DNA of 55,214 bases, from positions 1-55,214 of the forward strand of contig JAZQJX010000079.1 of NCBI GenBank assembly GCA_045541875.1. Reading direction: 5' to 3'. Positions 8,483-17,287 of the stretch are shown piece by piece; position 1 is the stretch's first letter, and each line of letters opens with the position of its first letter. Source of the stretch: RGIG1828 sp045541875. Its GTDB lineage: Bacteria; Bacillota; Clostridia; UMGS1810. The position numbers were made by a program, and so were the translations under genes. The notes beneath the pieces are model-generated. The model did not search any database and was not told where the DNA came from. It worked only from the letters and a program-made list of their open reading frames with translations.

Positions 8483-8529
8483 CAAACAAAGCGGAAATAA
8501 TGTATATTTTTTCGCAGATGATTCAGGAA

Positions 8530-9300
8530 TTACATATTCTTTTTCATATGTCCAATAGCACTTTTTTCAAGTCTGGAAACCTGTGCCTGGCTTATGCCAA
8601 GTTCTTTTGCCACTTCTATTTGAGTTCTTCCCTTGAAAAATCTCAGATTAATAATGTGTTTTTCCCTGTCGCCGAGTTTTTTCATTGCTTCTCGTAATGA
8701 TATCTCTTCAAGCCAGTTTTCATCGAGGCTTTTTTCATCGCTCAACTGGTCCATAACAAAGATTGCGTCTGCTCCGTCGTTGTATACAGGTTCAAACAGT
8801 GAAACCGGCTCCTGAATTGCATCTAATGCAAAAACAATATCTTCCTTTTCCATGCCAAGTTCTTTTGCTATTTCGTCAATGGTCGGCTCTGTTTCATTTT
8901 TTGCCATAAGCCTTTCTTTTGCTCCTAATGCTTTATATGCTGTGTCCCTCAAAGACCTGCTGACCCTTATGGAATTGTTATCTCTCAGATATCTTCTTAT
9001 CTCTCCGATAATCATAGGAACGGCATATGTGGAAAATTTTACATTTTGAGAAAGGTCGAAATTATCCACGGATTTCATAAGGCCAATACAACCCACCTGA
9101 AAAAGATCATCAGCATTTTCTCCTCTTGATGAAAACTTTTGTATAACTGAAAGAACAAGCCTTAAATTACCGTTTATAAACTCATCTCTTGCACTTTTGT
9201 CACCTTTTTTTATTCTTTCAAACAAAGCAAGTTTTTCGTCGTTGGTGAGTACCGGAAGTTTGGATGTGTTTACTCCGCATATTTCAACTTTGTTAATCAT
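8530..9300 (-). CDS. sigG: RNA polymerase sporulation sigma factor SigG
   Basis: Late forespore-specific sigma factor that directs transcription of spore protection and germination genes. The 256 residues match Bacillus SigG almost throughout: KVEICGVNTSKLPVL at the N-terminus, region 2 with DDLFQVGCIGLMKS and VKFSTYAVPMIIGEIRR, region 3, and region 4 with the helix-turn-helix GISQAQVSRLEKSAI. The sequence itself identifies SigG apart from SigF. An intact sigG implies the organism can or recently could form endospores. It is preceded by a GGAGG site and a sigma-F/G-like promoter. The usual spoIIGA-sigE neighbours are not present. Confidence 0.97.
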   Translation of the reverse strand: MINKVEICGVNTSKLPVLTNDEKLALFERIKKGDKSARDEFINGNLRLVLSVIQKFSSRGENADDLFQVGCIGLMKSVDNFDLSQNVKFSTYAVPMIIGEIRRYLRDNNSIRVSRSLRDTAYKALGAKERLMAKNETEPTIDEIAKELGMEKEDIVFALDAIQEPVSLFEPVYNDGADAIFVMDQLSDEKSLDENWLEEISLREAMKKLGDREKHIINLRFFKGRTQIEVAKELGISQAQVSRLEKSAIGHMKKNM

Positions 9301-9337
9301 AAAAAAACCTCCGAGAGAAATTATTGTTAATACAATA

Positions 9338-9369
9338 AAATCTTTCCCGAAGGTTAATTTTTATATACT
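9338..9369 (-). promoter_or_regulatory. Possible sigma-F/sigma-G type promoter of sigG
   Basis: On the minus strand AGTATA (9364-9369), 16 bases, then GGAAAGATTT (9338-9347). This resembles the forespore consensus (GYATA and GGNNANAHTR) at nearly every fixed base, with a spacer one base longer than typical. No sigma-A hexamer pair was found here. It fits the known dependence of sigG on SigF and on itself. Confidence 0.45.
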
Positions 9370-9392
9370 GTCATTTGTTGTTAAAAAATGAA

Positions 9393-10475
9393 TTAAATAT
9401 ATTTTTCAACAATTTTTTTCATCTCGTCAAGTTTTGAGAAAATGTCCTGACAAAGTTTGAGATGGTTCTTTGCTCTCACAAGGTTCTGATCAGGATAGTG
9501 AATTTTGAAGTAAGTATCTCCGTCAAGATAGTCTGTGAGGAATCTTATTCCGCATTCATATGTGAGAATCAGAGCGCTCAGGGGCAAAAGTTCAATTTCT
9601 TTTTTTGTGATTGTGTCCTTGAGTTCTCCGATAAATCCTTTTGTATAACTTTCAAAATATTCAAGGCTGAACCAGACTTTATCAAGGTCGGCTTCATCTT
9701 CAACTGCAGTAGATGCACCAAATCGGAGAGAATCACCGAAATCGCAAAGAAGAGAACCGGGCATAACTGTGTCAAGGTCAATAACACAAAGACATTTTTT
9801 TGTGTCTTTATCAAAAAGAACATTATTGAGTTTTGTGTCGTTATGAGTTACTCTGTAAGGGATTTCCCCGGAATCGAGACAATCCTGAATAGAATTGCAA
9901 ATCTCGGCATATTTCATATATCCGTCATATATGTCTTTCACTTCATTTTTTCTTCCTGCAGTGTCTTTTTCATATGCATTAATAAGATTCTGAGTTCTTT
10001 TTGGTGTGTGATGAAAATCGGGAATTGTCTCATAAAGAGTTGATGCATCAAAATCTGAAAGCATATTCTGAAACTGTCCGAATGCTCTTGCAGATTCTTC
10101 AAACTGCTCCGGATTCTCAGGCAGATTCAGAGAAAGGGTATTGTCAACAAATTTATACATTCTGTAGCATTTACCCTCAGAAGACCTGTAATAAAGTTTT
10201 CCGTCAGTAGTTTTTATAATGTTAAGGGTTTCTCTGTCGGGATCTCCGCCTTTTTTTATTATTGCGTTTCTCAGATGTTTTGTAACCGACGAAATATTGT
10301 GCATAAGTTCATCGGGATTTTTGAAAATTGATGTGTTGATTTTCTGGAGAATGTACTTGGGTGTGGAATCTGCAATATATGTATCATTAATATGTCCGTC
10401 GCCGTAAGGATCAACTTCAAATTCAATAGCGAAAGCACTCATAACTTCCGCAAAAGATAAACTATCAGATGCCAT
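9393..10475 (-). CDS. NahK-like sugar kinase (aminoglycoside phosphotransferase fold)
   Basis: A 360-residue kinase of the APH/choline kinase fold. The catalytic loop is THNDTKLNNVLF (about residues 215-226) and the metal-binding segment CVIDLDTVMPG is followed by DFGDSLRFGAS, the pattern of N-acetylhexosamine 1-kinase (NahK). The N-terminal GDGHINDTY also fits. NahK makes N-acetylhexosamine 1-phosphate from ATP and the sugar. Its start overlaps the end of the nucleotidyltransferase gene by 11 bases, so the pair may take a sugar to its 1-phosphate and then to a nucleotide sugar. Substrate unproven. Start supported by GAAGGTT. Confidence 0.8.
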   Translation of the reverse strand: MASDSLSFAEVMSAFAIEFEVDPYGDGHINDTYIADSTPKYILQKINTSIFKNPDELMHNISSVTKHLRNAIIKKGGDPDRETLNIIKTTDGKLYYRSSEGKCYRMYKFVDNTLSLNLPENPEQFEESARAFGQFQNMLSDFDASTLYETIPDFHHTPKRTQNLINAYEKDTAGRKNEVKDIYDGYMKYAEICNSIQDCLDSGEIPYRVTHNDTKLNNVLFDKDTKKCLCVIDLDTVMPGSLLCDFGDSLRFGASTAVEDEADLDKVWFSLEYFESYTKGFIGELKDTITKKEIELLPLSALILTYECGIRFLTDYLDGDTYFKIHYPDQNLVRAKNHLKLCQDIFSKLDEMKKIVEKYI

Positions 10476-11310
10476 CGTAATAACCTTCTTCCATAAGTTT
10501 TAATAACGCTTCTCTCACAGTGGGAGTGTCTTCTTTATATGTAACGCCATACCATTTGTCATCAGAAATATATGCATCAACCCTCTGACCTTGTTTCTGA
10601 ATAAGATCATCCACAACAAATGGTAGGAAAAACTCTTCTTTCTGAGGATTTGAAAGATTTTTCAGAAAATCTGAAAAACGCTTTTCAAGTTCATTGAATA
10701 TTTCGGGTTTGAATCCCCACATATTCATAGAAACAACTGTATCCATAGGTATTCCGCAGTTTTTGTCAAGAGCAGTATGTTCAGTTACAGATTTTAAAAC
10801 GTTTCCGTCAAGTTCACAAATTCCTCTTGAAACTGTACCGTTGTCGGTAAGAGTGTTTCCGAGTCTGAAACCTGCCATGCAGATTTCACTTCCTGAAACA
10901 AGAGCATTGTGAATGAGTTCAAATGACTTCCTTCCATAAAAATCATCAGCGTTAATTGCTGCAAAAGGTGATTTTACTTTGTCCTTTGCGCATAAAACTG
11001 CATGGCCTGTACCCCAGGGCTTGACACGCCCGTCAGGAATCACAAAACCTTCCGGAAGCATTGAATCAATTTGCTGAAAAACATATTCTGTGTCAATCAT
11101 TTTTTCTATTCTTTTTCCTGCAGCTTCTCTGAAATCATGTTCAATTTCCTTTTTAATGATGAAAACAGCCTTGTTAAATCCTGCTTTTATTGCATCATAT
11201 ACGGAAAAATCAAGAATGATTTCGCCATTTTTTCCCATGGGTGCAATTTGCTTTAATCCGCCAAATCTTGAACCCATTCCGGCAGCCATAACCAAAAGTG
11301 TCGTATCCAT
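10465..11310 (-). CDS. Sugar-1-phosphate nucleotidyltransferase family protein
   Basis: A 281-residue GT-A fold nucleotidyltransferase. The N-terminal motif LLVMAAGMGSRFGGLKQ (residues 5-21) is the nucleotide-binding signature of NDP-sugar pyrophosphorylases. GTGHAVLCAKD and NADDFYG (base-binding and metal-binding aspartates) lie near residues 98 and 120. The expected reaction is NTP plus sugar 1-phosphate to NDP-sugar plus pyrophosphate. It is translationally coupled to the NahK-like kinase, which would supply its substrate. Transcribed away from an AraC-type regulator across a 177-base region with a 15-base inverted repeat, so that regulator may control it. Confidence 0.85.
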   Translation of the reverse strand: MDTTLLVMAAGMGSRFGGLKQIAPMGKNGEIILDFSVYDAIKAGFNKAVFIIKKEIEHDFREAAGKRIEKMIDTEYVFQQIDSMLPEGFVIPDGRVKPWGTGHAVLCAKDKVKSPFAAINADDFYGRKSFELIHNALVSGSEICMAGFRLGNTLTDNGTVSRGICELDGNVLKSVTEHTALDKNCGIPMDTVVSMNMWGFKPEIFNELEKRFSDFLKNLSNPQKEEFFLPFVVDDLIQKQGQRVDAYISDDKWYGVTYKEDTPTVREALLKLMEEGYYDGI

Positions 11311-11345
11311 ATTTAAACATCTCCTGTTTTATAAATGGTATTCCG

Positions 11346-11385
11346 CATATAAGCACACGGCTTTATACTTCCGTGTGCTTATATG
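11346..11385. repeat. Perfect 15-base inverted repeat between divergent operons
   Basis: CATATAAGCACACGG (11346-11360) and its exact complement at 11371-11385, separated by 10 bases. Neither side has a T run, so it is not a terminator. It abuts the -35 box of the AraC gene and lies 36 bases upstream of the nucleotidyltransferase start. It could be an operator or an mRNA 5' hairpin. Confidence 0.8.
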
Positions 11386-11414
11386 TTGACATATCCAAAA
11401 TTATATAATATTAT
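11386..11414 (+). promoter_or_regulatory. Sigma-A promoter of the AraC-type regulator gene
   Basis: TTGACA (11386-11391), a 17-base spacer, TATTAT (11409-11414). The -35 directly follows the inverted repeat. Confidence 0.75.
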
Positions 11415-11487
11415 TATAGTATATTAGGTAGCGTATGTATATATAAAAAAAGATACAAAATCTTTCAATTCGGATACAGGTGATATT

Positions 11488-12339
11488 ATGTTTGTAGGTT
11501 GTGATATACCCAAAAAGGTGTGTGTTGATAAACTCTACACTTTCTTTAAAACTTCATTTAAAAACAACTATTCTTTTGTTGGAGAAAGCCATGATTTCTG
11601 GGAAATGGTTTTTGTATGTGACGGTACTGTCGGAATAACAGCCGGCAGTGATGTCTATGTTCTTGAGAGAGGTCAGGCAGTAATACATGAACCAAACGAG
11701 TTTCACAGAATATGGTCAGAATTTGACACAAATCCAACAGTAATTGTCATCTCTTTCTCAGCATCACTATTTCCAAAAGTACAATCAAGAATAATGAATG
11801 TTGATTCTCAACAACTTAAAACCATTGACAGTCTTTACAGGAAAGCAGAGGAATGTTTCAAAAAAAACGACGTATTTATATCTGACATAAAAGACGGATG
11901 CGAATATGATGCAGGACACTTTATCGCAGTTTTTGAACTCTTCATCATTGAACTGATGGGCAAACAATCCCCGGGTGTTTCAAATAGTGTAAAAAGTGCA
12001 GAGATTTATTCTTCTGCTGTAAAATATATGGAAGAAAACCCGGGAGCAGGTCTTTGCATAGAAGATATTGCAAGAGAATGTTCCATAAGCGGAGCATATC
12101 TTAAAAAAATATTTATGAAATATTCAGGTTGCGGAGTGATACAGTATTATAACCGTTTGCGCGCAAGACTTGCCTGCGGATATCTTATAAACGGAAAGTC
12201 TGTAAAAGAAACTGCACTCATACTCGGGTTTGGAGATCAGAACTATTTCAGCACTTTTTTTAAGCGGGTGATGGGAATCAGTCCTTCAAAATACCGTAGC
12301 GATGCCGGAAGACAAACAAAGTATCCTGATGAATTTTAA
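11488..12339 (+). CDS. AraC-family transcriptional regulator with cupin sensor domain
   Basis: A 283-residue regulator. Residues 25-110 form an AraC-type cupin (HDFWEMVFVCDGTV, ERGQAVIHEPNEFHRI) that would bind a small ligand such as a sugar. Residues 180-275 carry the two helix-turn-helix motifs: LCIEDIARECSISGAYLKKIF and SVKETALILGFGDQNYFSTFF, closing with GISPSKYR. Such proteins usually activate carbohydrate genes. The divergent partner is the nucleotidyltransferase/kinase pair, its most likely target. The start follows a weak AGGTGAT site. Confidence 0.92.
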   Translation: MFVGCDIPKKVCVDKLYTFFKTSFKNNYSFVGESHDFWEMVFVCDGTVGITAGSDVYVLERGQAVIHEPNEFHRIWSEFDTNPTVIVISFSASLFPKVQSRIMNVDSQQLKTIDSLYRKAEECFKKNDVFISDIKDGCEYDAGHFIAVFELFIIELMGKQSPGVSNSVKSAEIYSSAVKYMEENPGAGLCIEDIARECSISGAYLKKIFMKYSGCGVIQYYNRLRARLACGYLINGKSVKETALILGFGDQNYFSTFFKRVMGISPSKYRSDAGRQTKYPDEF

Positions 12340-12348
12340 AATTAACCC

Positions 12349-12377
12349 TTTTCAAGACGACAATTTTATAGTATAAT
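12349..12377 (+). promoter_or_regulatory. Probable sigma-A promoter of zapA
   Basis: TTTTCA (12349-12354), a 17-base spacer, perfect TATAAT (12372-12377). The transcript would start near 12384 with a leader of about 47 bases. Confidence 0.6.
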
Positions 12378-12430
12378 ATAAGATGGTCTTGTATATATAC
12401 TTGGTAAAATACGAAGAAAAGAGGATTACC

Positions 12431-12769
12431 ATGGATAAAAAAACAAAAGTCAATGTGAGAATAATGGGAAATGAATATACCATAGTCGGAACAGAAAGCG
12501 AAGAATATATCAATAAGATTTGCTTCGCTGTTGATAAGAAAATGAAAGAGATTTCCCAGAATCCTATTCTCAAACCCCATAAAGTTGCAGTGCTTACTGC
12601 GATAAATATGTGTGATGCATATTATAAAGCAAAATATATGAACGATCTCTCCGTTGCAGAACTGAAAAAGACACGGGATGAACTAAGTGCTCTTAAATCA
12701 GAAATAAAAGCACTGGAAGAAGAAAACCGATTCCTTAAAGAGGAATTCAGAAAGAATGGCACGAGATAA
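12431..12769 (+). CDS. zapA: Cell division protein ZapA
   Basis: A 112-residue FtsZ-ring associated protein that cross-links and stabilises FtsZ filaments. The N-terminal head has VNVRIMGNEYTIVGTESEEY, and the rest is a coiled coil (about residues 60-112, ending in ALEEENRFLKEEF). The start at 12431 (MDKKTKV) is preferred over the longer frame because of an AGAGGA site seven bases upstream and the family N-terminus. The stop overlaps the next start by one base (TAATG), so the U32 peptidase gene is translationally coupled, a common Clostridia order. Confidence 0.9.
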   Translation: MDKKTKVNVRIMGNEYTIVGTESEEYINKICFAVDKKMKEISQNPILKPHKVAVLTAINMCDAYYKAKYMNDLSVAELKKTRDELSALKSEIKALEEENRFLKEEFRKNGTR

Positions 12770-14862
12770 TGAATAAAAAAATAGAAATTCTTGCTCCGGG
12801 AGGAAGTTTCAAATCATTGACATCAGCCATTGATTCCGGTGCTGATGCAGTATATTTTGGCGGTACACGTTTTGGAGCAAGAGCCAATGCTACAAATCTC
12901 TCAAATGAAGAAATTGTACAGGCAGTAAAATACGCCTCTTTGAGAGGTGTTAAACTGTATGTTACCGTAAACACTCTTGCTGATGATTCTGAACTTGGAC
13001 AAGTTTTTGAATTTCTGAGATTCTGTTACACATCCGGTGTTGATGGAGTGATTGTTCAGGATTTGGGCATTGTAAATATGATACGGACTCATTTTCCGCT
13101 TTTTCGACTTCACGCAAGCACTCAGATGACTGTACACAATCTTGACGGTGTCTTGCAGGCGCAAAAAATGGGATTTGACAGAGTGGTGCTTTCGAGAGAA
13201 CTTTCTTTTGAAGAAATAAAATATATAGCAGACAATTCAGAAATAGAACTTGAAGTGTTTGTTCACGGTGCCCTTTGCATGAGTTATTCAGGACAATGTC
13301 TTTTTTCAAGTTTTCTTGGCGGAAGAAGCGGAAATCGCGGACAATGTGCACAACCTTGCCGTCTTTCGTATACTCTTTTGGATGAAAACGAAAATCATGT
13401 TTCTGAAAAGGATAAATATCTTTTGAGTCTGAGGGATCTGTGCCTTGTTGATCATATTGAAAGCCTGAAAAAAGCAGGCGTAACCTCTTTGAAAATTGAG
13501 GGCAGAATGAAAAGTGAAGCCTATGTAAGTGCAGTTTGCGGAATATACAAAAAGTATTCAGATGGCGGAGAGGTTCTCAGAGAAGATAAAGCACTTCTCG
13601 AAAATATTTTTTCAAGACAGGGATTCACAAAAGGGTATTATAATGCTGATTATGGAAGAGATATGCTCAGTTATTCGTCAAATCACGATAATATATACTC
13701 ATCTGTAACAGAAGATGTGACGAAGAGGGCACTCACTTTCGGGGAGAGTGAATTCAAGATTTTTCTTGATGCAAAGTTCACAGCATTCCTTGGAGAAAAT
13801 GCCGTTTTTGAATGTGTATATAATGAAAAAACTTATTCGTGTAAAAGTGATGAAATCGTAACTGAAGCGGTAAATGCTCCTGTTAGTAAAGAAAGAATTT
13901 CAGATCAACTTTCAAAACTTGGTTCAACAGTGTTTGCTTTTTCGGATTTGAGGGTTGATTCGGATGAAAATATATATATTTCAATAAAAGAAATAAACTC
14001 TATGAGGCGAAGAGTGACAGAAGAAATTGAAAGAGACATTTCTTCAAAAGGCAGAACTTATGACGGGCAGAATTTTTCTCTTATAGTTCCCAAAAGAAAA
14101 GAAATTAACTCTCCTGTGTTTACTGCATCTGTTTTGACCGGAAAACAAGCACAGACTGCCTATGATATCGGTTTTGAGAAAATATATATTCCTCTTGAAG
14201 TATATCTTGAAAATCCTGATTTGTACGATTCAGATAAAGACGTGTATTCAGTAAAACTTCCGCCTATAAATCATAAGAATCAAAAAAACGATTATTCTTT
14301 CATTAAAACAGACAGCGTTTGTATAACCAATCTTGGTCACCTTTTAAATAAGGATAGGTTTTCGCATATTCATGCAGATTATCGTATCAATGCATTCAAT
14401 TCTCTTTCAATCCGGGAACTCATGAAATGGGGAGTAAAAAGCGTAACTTTGTCACCTGAACTCACAATTTCGCAGATAAAGGAAATCGGAAAATCCGTTA
14501 AAACAGAAATTGTTGTTTATGGAAGGATTTCCCTAATGACGGTGAGAAACTGTCTGATTAAATCATCCAAGGGAAAATGCGGATGCAAAAAGGGAGAGAT
14601 ATACTATCTTAAAGACAGAAAGAATGCACATTTTCCGGTAATCGCATCAAAAGAAAGTTGTACAAATGTAATTTACAATTCAGTTCCGATAGTAATGTCC
14701 GACAGGATGCATGAATTATCGTCTTGCGGTGTGGATATGTACAGATTCGACTTTACAACAGAAACAGACGATGAAATGTATTGGGTAATGAAGATGTATG
14801 AGTCCTCACAAAAATCTAAAGGGGCATTTACAAGGGGACACTATTATAATCCCATAAAGTAA
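12769..14862 (+). CDS. U32-family peptidase/hydroxylase-like protein
   Basis: A 697-residue member of the U32 family. The N-terminal barrel starts ILAPGGSFKSL and contains DAVYFGGTRFGARANA. The U32 signature is at about residues 165-195 with the conserved cysteines in ALCMSYSGQC and GQCAQPCR. A long C-terminal extension (about 380-697) with further cysteines (KGKCGCKKG) follows, like the collagenase-associated domain of large U32 proteins. Some U32 members turned out to be prephenate-dependent RNA hydroxylases (RlhA, TrhP), so peptidase activity should not be assumed. It sits between zapA and dut in a housekeeping operon. Confidence 0.9.
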   Translation: MNKKIEILAPGGSFKSLTSAIDSGADAVYFGGTRFGARANATNLSNEEIVQAVKYASLRGVKLYVTVNTLADDSELGQVFEFLRFCYTSGVDGVIVQDLGIVNMIRTHFPLFRLHASTQMTVHNLDGVLQAQKMGFDRVVLSRELSFEEIKYIADNSEIELEVFVHGALCMSYSGQCLFSSFLGGRSGNRGQCAQPCRLSYTLLDENENHVSEKDKYLLSLRDLCLVDHIESLKKAGVTSLKIEGRMKSEAYVSAVCGIYKKYSDGGEVLREDKALLENIFSRQGFTKGYYNADYGRDMLSYSSNHDNIYSSVTEDVTKRALTFGESEFKIFLDAKFTAFLGENAVFECVYNEKTYSCKSDEIVTEAVNAPVSKERISDQLSKLGSTVFAFSDLRVDSDENIYISIKEINSMRRRVTEEIERDISSKGRTYDGQNFSLIVPKRKEINSPVFTASVLTGKQAQTAYDIGFEKIYIPLEVYLENPDLYDSDKDVYSVKLPPINHKNQKNDYSFIKTDSVCITNLGHLLNKDRFSHIHADYRINAFNSLSIRELMKWGVKSVTLSPELTISQIKEIGKSVKTEIVVYGRISLMTVRNCLIKSSKGKCGCKKGEIYYLKDRKNAHFPVIASKESCTNVIYNSVPIVMSDRMHELSSCGVDMYRFDFTTETDDEMYWVMKMYESSQKSKGAFTRGHYYNPIK

Positions 14863-14875
14863 GGAAGGTAAAAAA

Positions 14876-15331
14876 ATGGAAACAGCAAACATAAACATAA
14901 AATTTCTTGAAAATAATAAGGAAAAACAAATTCCTTTCTATGCAACAGACGGTTCTGCAGGAATGGATCTGAAGGCATGTCTTGAAAATGATGTAATTTT
15001 AAAACCATTAGAACGCGCTCTTATCCCCACCGGAATTGCCATTTCACTTCCGGGGCCGAAATACGGTGCGTTCCTTTTCGCACGCTCAGGTCTTGCATCA
15101 AAACATGGCATAACATTGGCAAATTGCGTGGGAGTCGTTGACAGTGATTACACAGGTGAGATAAAAGTCGCTCTGGTGAATCTCAGTAACGAAGAATATA
15201 CAATAACAAATGGTGAAAGAATTGCCCAGATGGTAATAATGGAAGTTGCCAAAGCAAATTTCACGGTTTGTGATGAACTTGAAAAAACCGAAAGAGGTGA
15301 CGGTGGATTTGGTTCTACCGGTTCATTTTAA
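14876..15331 (+). CDS. dut: dUTP diphosphatase
   Basis: Homotrimeric enzyme that hydrolyses dUTP to dUMP and pyrophosphate, keeping uracil out of DNA and feeding thymidylate synthesis. All five trimeric dUTPase motifs are present in order in 151 residues: GSAGMDL, ARSGLA, GVVDSDYTGEI (catalytic Asp), GERIAQMV and the C-terminal RGDGGFGSTG that closes over the active site. The ATG follows an AAGGAAGG site 13 bases after the U32 gene. Confidence 0.97.
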   Translation: METANINIKFLENNKEKQIPFYATDGSAGMDLKACLENDVILKPLERALIPTGIAISLPGPKYGAFLFARSGLASKHGITLANCVGVVDSDYTGEIKVALVNLSNEEYTITNGERIAQMVIMEVAKANFTVCDELEKTERGDGGFGSTGSF

Positions 15332-15343
15332 GAGGATAATATT

Positions 15344-15922
15344 ATGAATTTCGTACTTGCATCAAAATCACCGCGCAGGAGCGCACTTTTAAAAGAAATC
15401 GGTCTTGAATTTGATGTGGTTGTAAGCAGTGTTGATGAGTCTTCAATACCAAAAGACCTTCCACCCCATATTTATGTTCAGGAACTTGCAATGCTAAAAT
15501 CCACACACGTTGCATCATCCTTGCCAAAAGGAACGCTTGTAATTGGTGCAGACACGGTTGTTGTGTCCGGAGATGAAATAATAGGGAAGCCGAAAGATTT
15601 TGACGATGCATTCAGGATGCTCTCATCATTTTCAGGCTCATCTCATAAAGTCGTTTCAGGAATTTCCGTTACGTGTACTGATGATTTAAAAACAGTTTCT
15701 GATTTTTGTGAAACGAAAGTATGTTTTTCAGAAATGACCGATGAAGAAATTATCAACTATATTAACAAATTTTCACCCTATGACAAAGCCGGAGCATATG
15801 GGATTCAGGAATATGCAGGAGTTTTTGTCGAGAAGATTGACGGAGATTTTTATAACGTTGTAGGTCTTCCGATTTCAAAACTGTATCAGCTTTTGAAAAA
15901 AGAGTTTGATGTAATAATTTAA
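15344..15922 (+). CDS. maf: Maf-family nucleoside triphosphate pyrophosphatase
   Basis: A 192-residue house-cleaning pyrophosphatase that hydrolyses dTTP, UTP or modified nucleotides to the monophosphate; in Bacillus maf lies beside mreBCD and affects septation. Family marks: LASKSPRRSALL at residues 4-15, GADTVV near 68, and DKAGAYGIQ near 146. It follows dut by 12 bases and precedes mreC by 39, matching the classical maf-mreC-mreD order although mreB is not in this window. Confidence 0.95.
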   Translation: MNFVLASKSPRRSALLKEIGLEFDVVVSSVDESSIPKDLPPHIYVQELAMLKSTHVASSLPKGTLVIGADTVVVSGDEIIGKPKDFDDAFRMLSSFSGSSHKVVSGISVTCTDDLKTVSDFCETKVCFSEMTDEEIINYINKFSPYDKAGAYGIQEYAGVFVEKIDGDFYNVVGLPISKLYQLLKKEFDVII

Positions 15923-15961
15923 TCCGGACATAGTTCGTAATGAAAAAGCAGGAGATAACAA

Positions 15962-16774
15962 ATGAATTTTTTCAGAGACCATAAAAATATTATTGTGATT
16001 ATTCTTGTCACGGTTGTTCTCGTGATTGCGATGATATCTTCATCATCAGGGAAACCGAATGCAGGGATGGTATCTGATACCGTAGGCGTTGTTCTGAAAC
16101 CCTTTCAGGCAGTCGGAACATATTTTGTAAATTGTTTCCGCTACGGAAAAGATGCTGAAAAATTTGAAGCAGAAAATACCAAATTAAAAAAAGAACTCAT
16201 AATTGCAAACAAAAAAGCGGCTGATTATGATGAGTTGTCTGAAGAAAATGCAAGGCTTCGGTCTATGCTTGAACTCAGGGAATCGTCAAAAGAATTTGAA
16301 CTGAAGGCAGCATCAGTAATTGGAACAGACACGCAAAACTGGACTTCAGTTTTGAAAATTGACAAAGGTCTTTCAGCAGGGATAAAGAAGAATGATGCCG
16401 TTATCACAGAATCAGGCCTTGTTGGTTATGTCAGCGATGTCGGAAGAGAGTGGGCAAAAGTTGTAACCATAGTTGATGCTACATCCTCTGTTGGTGCAAA
16501 GGTTGACAGAATTGATGAATACTGTGTTGTGAAAGGCGATGCCGATCTTTATTCAAAGGGATTTTGTGCAATGAATTATGTAACAACCCAATCCAAAGTT
16601 TCAGCAGGAGACATTCTTACAACATCCGGTACAGGTGGAGTTTTCCCCGAAGGAATCATAATAGGCAAGATTAATGAAATCAGTCCTAATACCAACGGTT
16701 TATCTCTTGATGCAACTGTTGAGCCGGCGGTTGATTTTTCCTCTGTAAGTGAGGTTTTTGTAATAATCAACTGA
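15962..16774 (+). CDS. mreC: Rod shape-determining protein MreC
   Basis: A 270-residue bitopic membrane protein of the elongasome that scaffolds MreB, PBP2 and RodA outside the membrane. A short cytoplasmic tail is followed by a transmembrane helix (about residues 10-27), a coiled coil (about 62-108, EAENTKLKKELIIANKK) and the beta domain from about 115 (DTQNWTSVLKIDKG, GLVGYVSDVG, SGTGGVFPEGIIIGKI). The ATG follows an AGGAGAT site. It is in an mreC-mreD-mrdA set. Confidence 0.96.
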   Translation: MNFFRDHKNIIVIILVTVVLVIAMISSSSGKPNAGMVSDTVGVVLKPFQAVGTYFVNCFRYGKDAEKFEAENTKLKKELIIANKKAADYDELSEENARLRSMLELRESSKEFELKAASVIGTDTQNWTSVLKIDKGLSAGIKKNDAVITESGLVGYVSDVGREWAKVVTIVDATSSVGAKVDRIDEYCVVKGDADLYSKGFCAMNYVTTQSKVSAGDILTTSGTGGVFPEGIIIGKINEISPNTNGLSLDATVEPAVDFSSVSEVFVIIN

Positions 16775-16795
16775 CTTTGAAAGGTGGAAAAAATT

Positions 16796-17287
16796 TTGAA
16801 AAAAACGCTTGTCATACTTACTGCTTTTTTTCTTTTTATTGTTCAGACCTCGCTTGGCGAGACAATAGATATATTTGGCGTAGTTCCCAATCTCATACTT
16901 GTATTTGCCGTAGCATATAGCCTTGATTCAAGCGCTTTTTCGGCTGCTTTGGCAGGGTGTATATGTGGGCTTTTGACCGATTTTTCTGATAACGGAATTG
17001 TTGGGATTGGTGGATTTTTCATGATGTGCATTTGTTTTTGTGCAAGCATTGTTTCAAAAAAATTCTACTATGACAATAAACTCGCCGGTCTCATAATTGT
17101 TTTTGTTTCAGGTCTGTTGTTTGAACTTTCAAAAGTTTTTATTGTTAATTTGATATATACGGAGTTTTCGCTGACATCTGTCTTTTTCAGATTCATTCTT
17201 CCGGGTGCAGTGTATAACTCATGCCTTTCTCTTCCGCTTATGTGGTGGATAAACTGGCTGAAAAACGAGTATGTAAGAGGGATATAA
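16796..17287 (+). CDS. mreD: Rod shape-determining protein MreD
   Basis: A small integral membrane protein of about 163 residues with five to six hydrophobic helices (for example VILTAFFLFIVQTSL near the start and LAGLIIVFVSGLLFEL in the middle), and PNLILVFAVAYSLD as in the family. It links MreC to the elongation machinery. The frame is also open from a GTG at 16784, but AAAGGTGG (16780-16787) is spaced eight bases from the TTG at 16796, so TTG is the likelier start. The stop touches the mrdA ATG directly. Confidence 0.88.
   Translation: MKKTLVILTAFFLFIVQTSLGETIDIFGVVPNLILVFAVAYSLDSSAFSAALAGCICGLLTDFSDNGIVGIGGFFMMCICFCASIVSKKFYYDNKLAGLIIVFVSGLLFELSKVFIVNLIYTEFSLTSVFFRFILPGAVYNSCLSLPLMWWINWLKNEYVRGI

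Noticed and set aside
8407..8529. SAM, cobalamin or T-box riboswitch before the metH operon
   Set aside because: The promoter leaves only about 40 bases of leader, with no room for these structures.
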